A stretch of 64,000 nt of DNA, from the NCBI GenBank assembly GCA_030141605.1, contig JAQGDQ010002389.1:1-64000 (forward strand). Reading direction: 5' to 3'. How positions within the stretch are numbered: position 1 is the first letter of the stretch; each line of letters starts with the position of its first letter. A program made the translations under genes and the position numbers. Of the stretch, positions 63,227 to 64,000 are shown one piece after another. This stretch comes from Tubiluchus corallicola (lineage: Eukaryota > Priapulida > Priapulimorpha > Priapulimorphida > Tubiluchidae). The notes under the pieces were generated by a model, which did not search any database, was not told the DNA's origin, and saw only the letters and a program-made list of their open reading frames with translations.

Positions 63227-64000
63227 TTACGGCCATCCGGATCCGGCAGGAAGACAATGTCGCATGTTGCTATACATCTCCTCAAATAAATCACGATTTT
63301 CTACCAAAGACAGAGAAACAGCCATAGGATCGTTAAGAAAAATATTAAACACCCTTTCCTTATCACAAGAGGAAACAGCTTCCACCAAACCGTTCTGGTT
63401 ACTGATATGGGACAAAGTGATATCTTCAATAACTTCAGGAAGGCGGCCAGCCACTACAGGACGAACAGAATCCTTCACAAAAACCGCATTCGTCTCAACA
63501 ATAGAGTCTAATGGAAGAGCTTTCATTTGACCGTGGTTAGGGAAATTAACATTGCCGCAATAACTCTCTATACCCGAAAGCGCTAGCAGTTGCTTGATAA
63601 AATCCTCACCGCTCTTTTTTAAGGTTATCGCCTCCTCACCAGAAGCTATTTTACGAGAGCGCTCCCTCAGTGCATCTCTATTTTTTATTCGCCAAGAAAC
63701 CGGCGTTAAGCCAAAATCCCATTCTTTGAAATTCCGTAAATACCAGCTCTGTGGAAAAAAATCCACCAAATGCCGATCCCCTGCCGCAGCTACAGTATGA
63801 AACCGCTTGTATAAATCAAACTTTACCCTTTCTCGCGAAGAAAAATAATGACTTTTTTCATTGGAAGGAGACTCGTCCTTGCTTATCCATATCCCCTCCT
63901 CAGAATAAACATCCACAAGATGCTCCCAGAGAGGGATTAAATCACGATCTTTCCAACGAATCTTATCAACCCAGGTAAAATGGTTAATACCTAACACATT
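63227..64000 (-). CDS. Glycoside hydrolase family 4 enzyme, C-terminal part
   Basis: The gene runs off the right edge; about 257 C-terminal residues are visible, read up to the last bases without a real start. LGINHFTWVDKI is the GH4 motif in which the Asn-His pair helps bind Mn2+ and substrate, and VNFPNHGQMKALPLDS with VETNAVF is the C-terminal GH4 pattern. GH4 enzymes use NAD+ in a redox hydrolysis. Given the operon, an alpha-galacturonidase is the likely activity; alpha-galactosidase or alpha-glucuronidase cannot be excluded. The NAD-binding half and CNxP motif lie outside the window. Confidence 0.85.
   Translation of the reverse strand, partial: NVLGINHFTWVDKIRWKDRDLIPLWEHLVDVYSEEGIWISKDESPSNEKSHYFSSRERVKFDLYKRFHTVAAAGDRHLVDFFPQSWYLRNFKEWDFGLTPVSWRIKNRDALRERSRKIASGEEAITLKKSGEDFIKQLLALSGIESYCGNVNFPNHGQMKALPLDSIVETNAVFVKDSVRPVVAGRLPEVIEDITLSHISNQNGLVEAVSSCDKERVFNIFLNDPMAVSLSLVENRDLFEEMYSNMRHCLPAGSGWP

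Overview
The window reads as a stretch of chromosome from an AT-rich alphaproteobacterium, probably a host-associated or otherwise reduced lineage. The alphaproteobacterial signs are a GTTC-N7-GTTC type LexA box in front of a lexA gene with an alpha-type DNA-binding domain, the hemC-hemD-murJ-trpS-nfu order, an erpA/argS/SPOR neighbourhood, a PlsC plus DUF2125-like pair, an S9 protein with an N-terminal extension, and a MutS with GPNMAGKST. The species cannot be named from sequence reading alone. No tRNA, rRNA or convincing CRISPR array was seen.

Layout. 0-14 kb is core metabolism: yggS, the sdhCDAB operon, cysQ, a DUF599 membrane protein, NADP-malic enzyme (maeB), mutS and glnD. 14-20 kb is a hexuronate/hexonate island: tagaturonate reductase (uxaB) divergent from a TRAP transporter (dctPQM) and an LgoD-like L-galactonate dehydrogenase. 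20-30 kb is one long leftward block: hemC, hemD, murJ, trpS, nfu, kdsD, lptC, an enlarged lptA, lptB and rapZ. 30-49 kb holds tsaD, rpmG, lexA plus a GST-like gene, truA, an orphan HisP-type ATPase, a parvulin isomerase, a damaged cytochrome bc1 locus, rplM-rpsI, xthA, an A-type Fe-S carrier, argS, a SPOR protein, an M50 protease, serS, an NlpD-like lipoprotein, plsC and a DUF2125-like gene.

48.9-54.4 kb is an accessory, decayed zone: a broken pectate-lyase copy, a LapG-type periplasmic protease, a dead IS1595-type transposase, an unrecognised 251-residue protein and a two-copy 36-bp repeat. 54.4-64 kb is a leftward pectin-oligomer operon: GH4 (cut by the window edge), TogMNAB-like ABC importer, GH28 exo-polygalacturonase, GH105 hydrolase and PL2 pectate lyase, ended by a strong hairpin terminator. 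Together with uxaB/lgoD/TRAP at 14-20 kb this indicates growth on plant pectin fragments: import, saccharification to (unsaturated) galacturonate, then reduction of tagaturonate toward altronate.

The two most striking observations are evolutionary breaks in conserved machines. (1) LexA keeps its DNA-binding domain, dimerisation-type C-terminal fold and an SOS box in its own promoter, but the Ala-Gly cleavage site, the catalytic Ser and the catalytic Lys are all replaced, so RecA-stimulated self-cleavage should be impossible. (2) The third gene of the cytochrome bc1 operon encodes only a signal peptide and C-terminal anchor of cytochrome c1, without the haem domain, while cytochrome b keeps all four haem histidines but has PQWY instead of PEWY at the quinol-oxidation site, and the Rieske protein keeps its cluster ligands.
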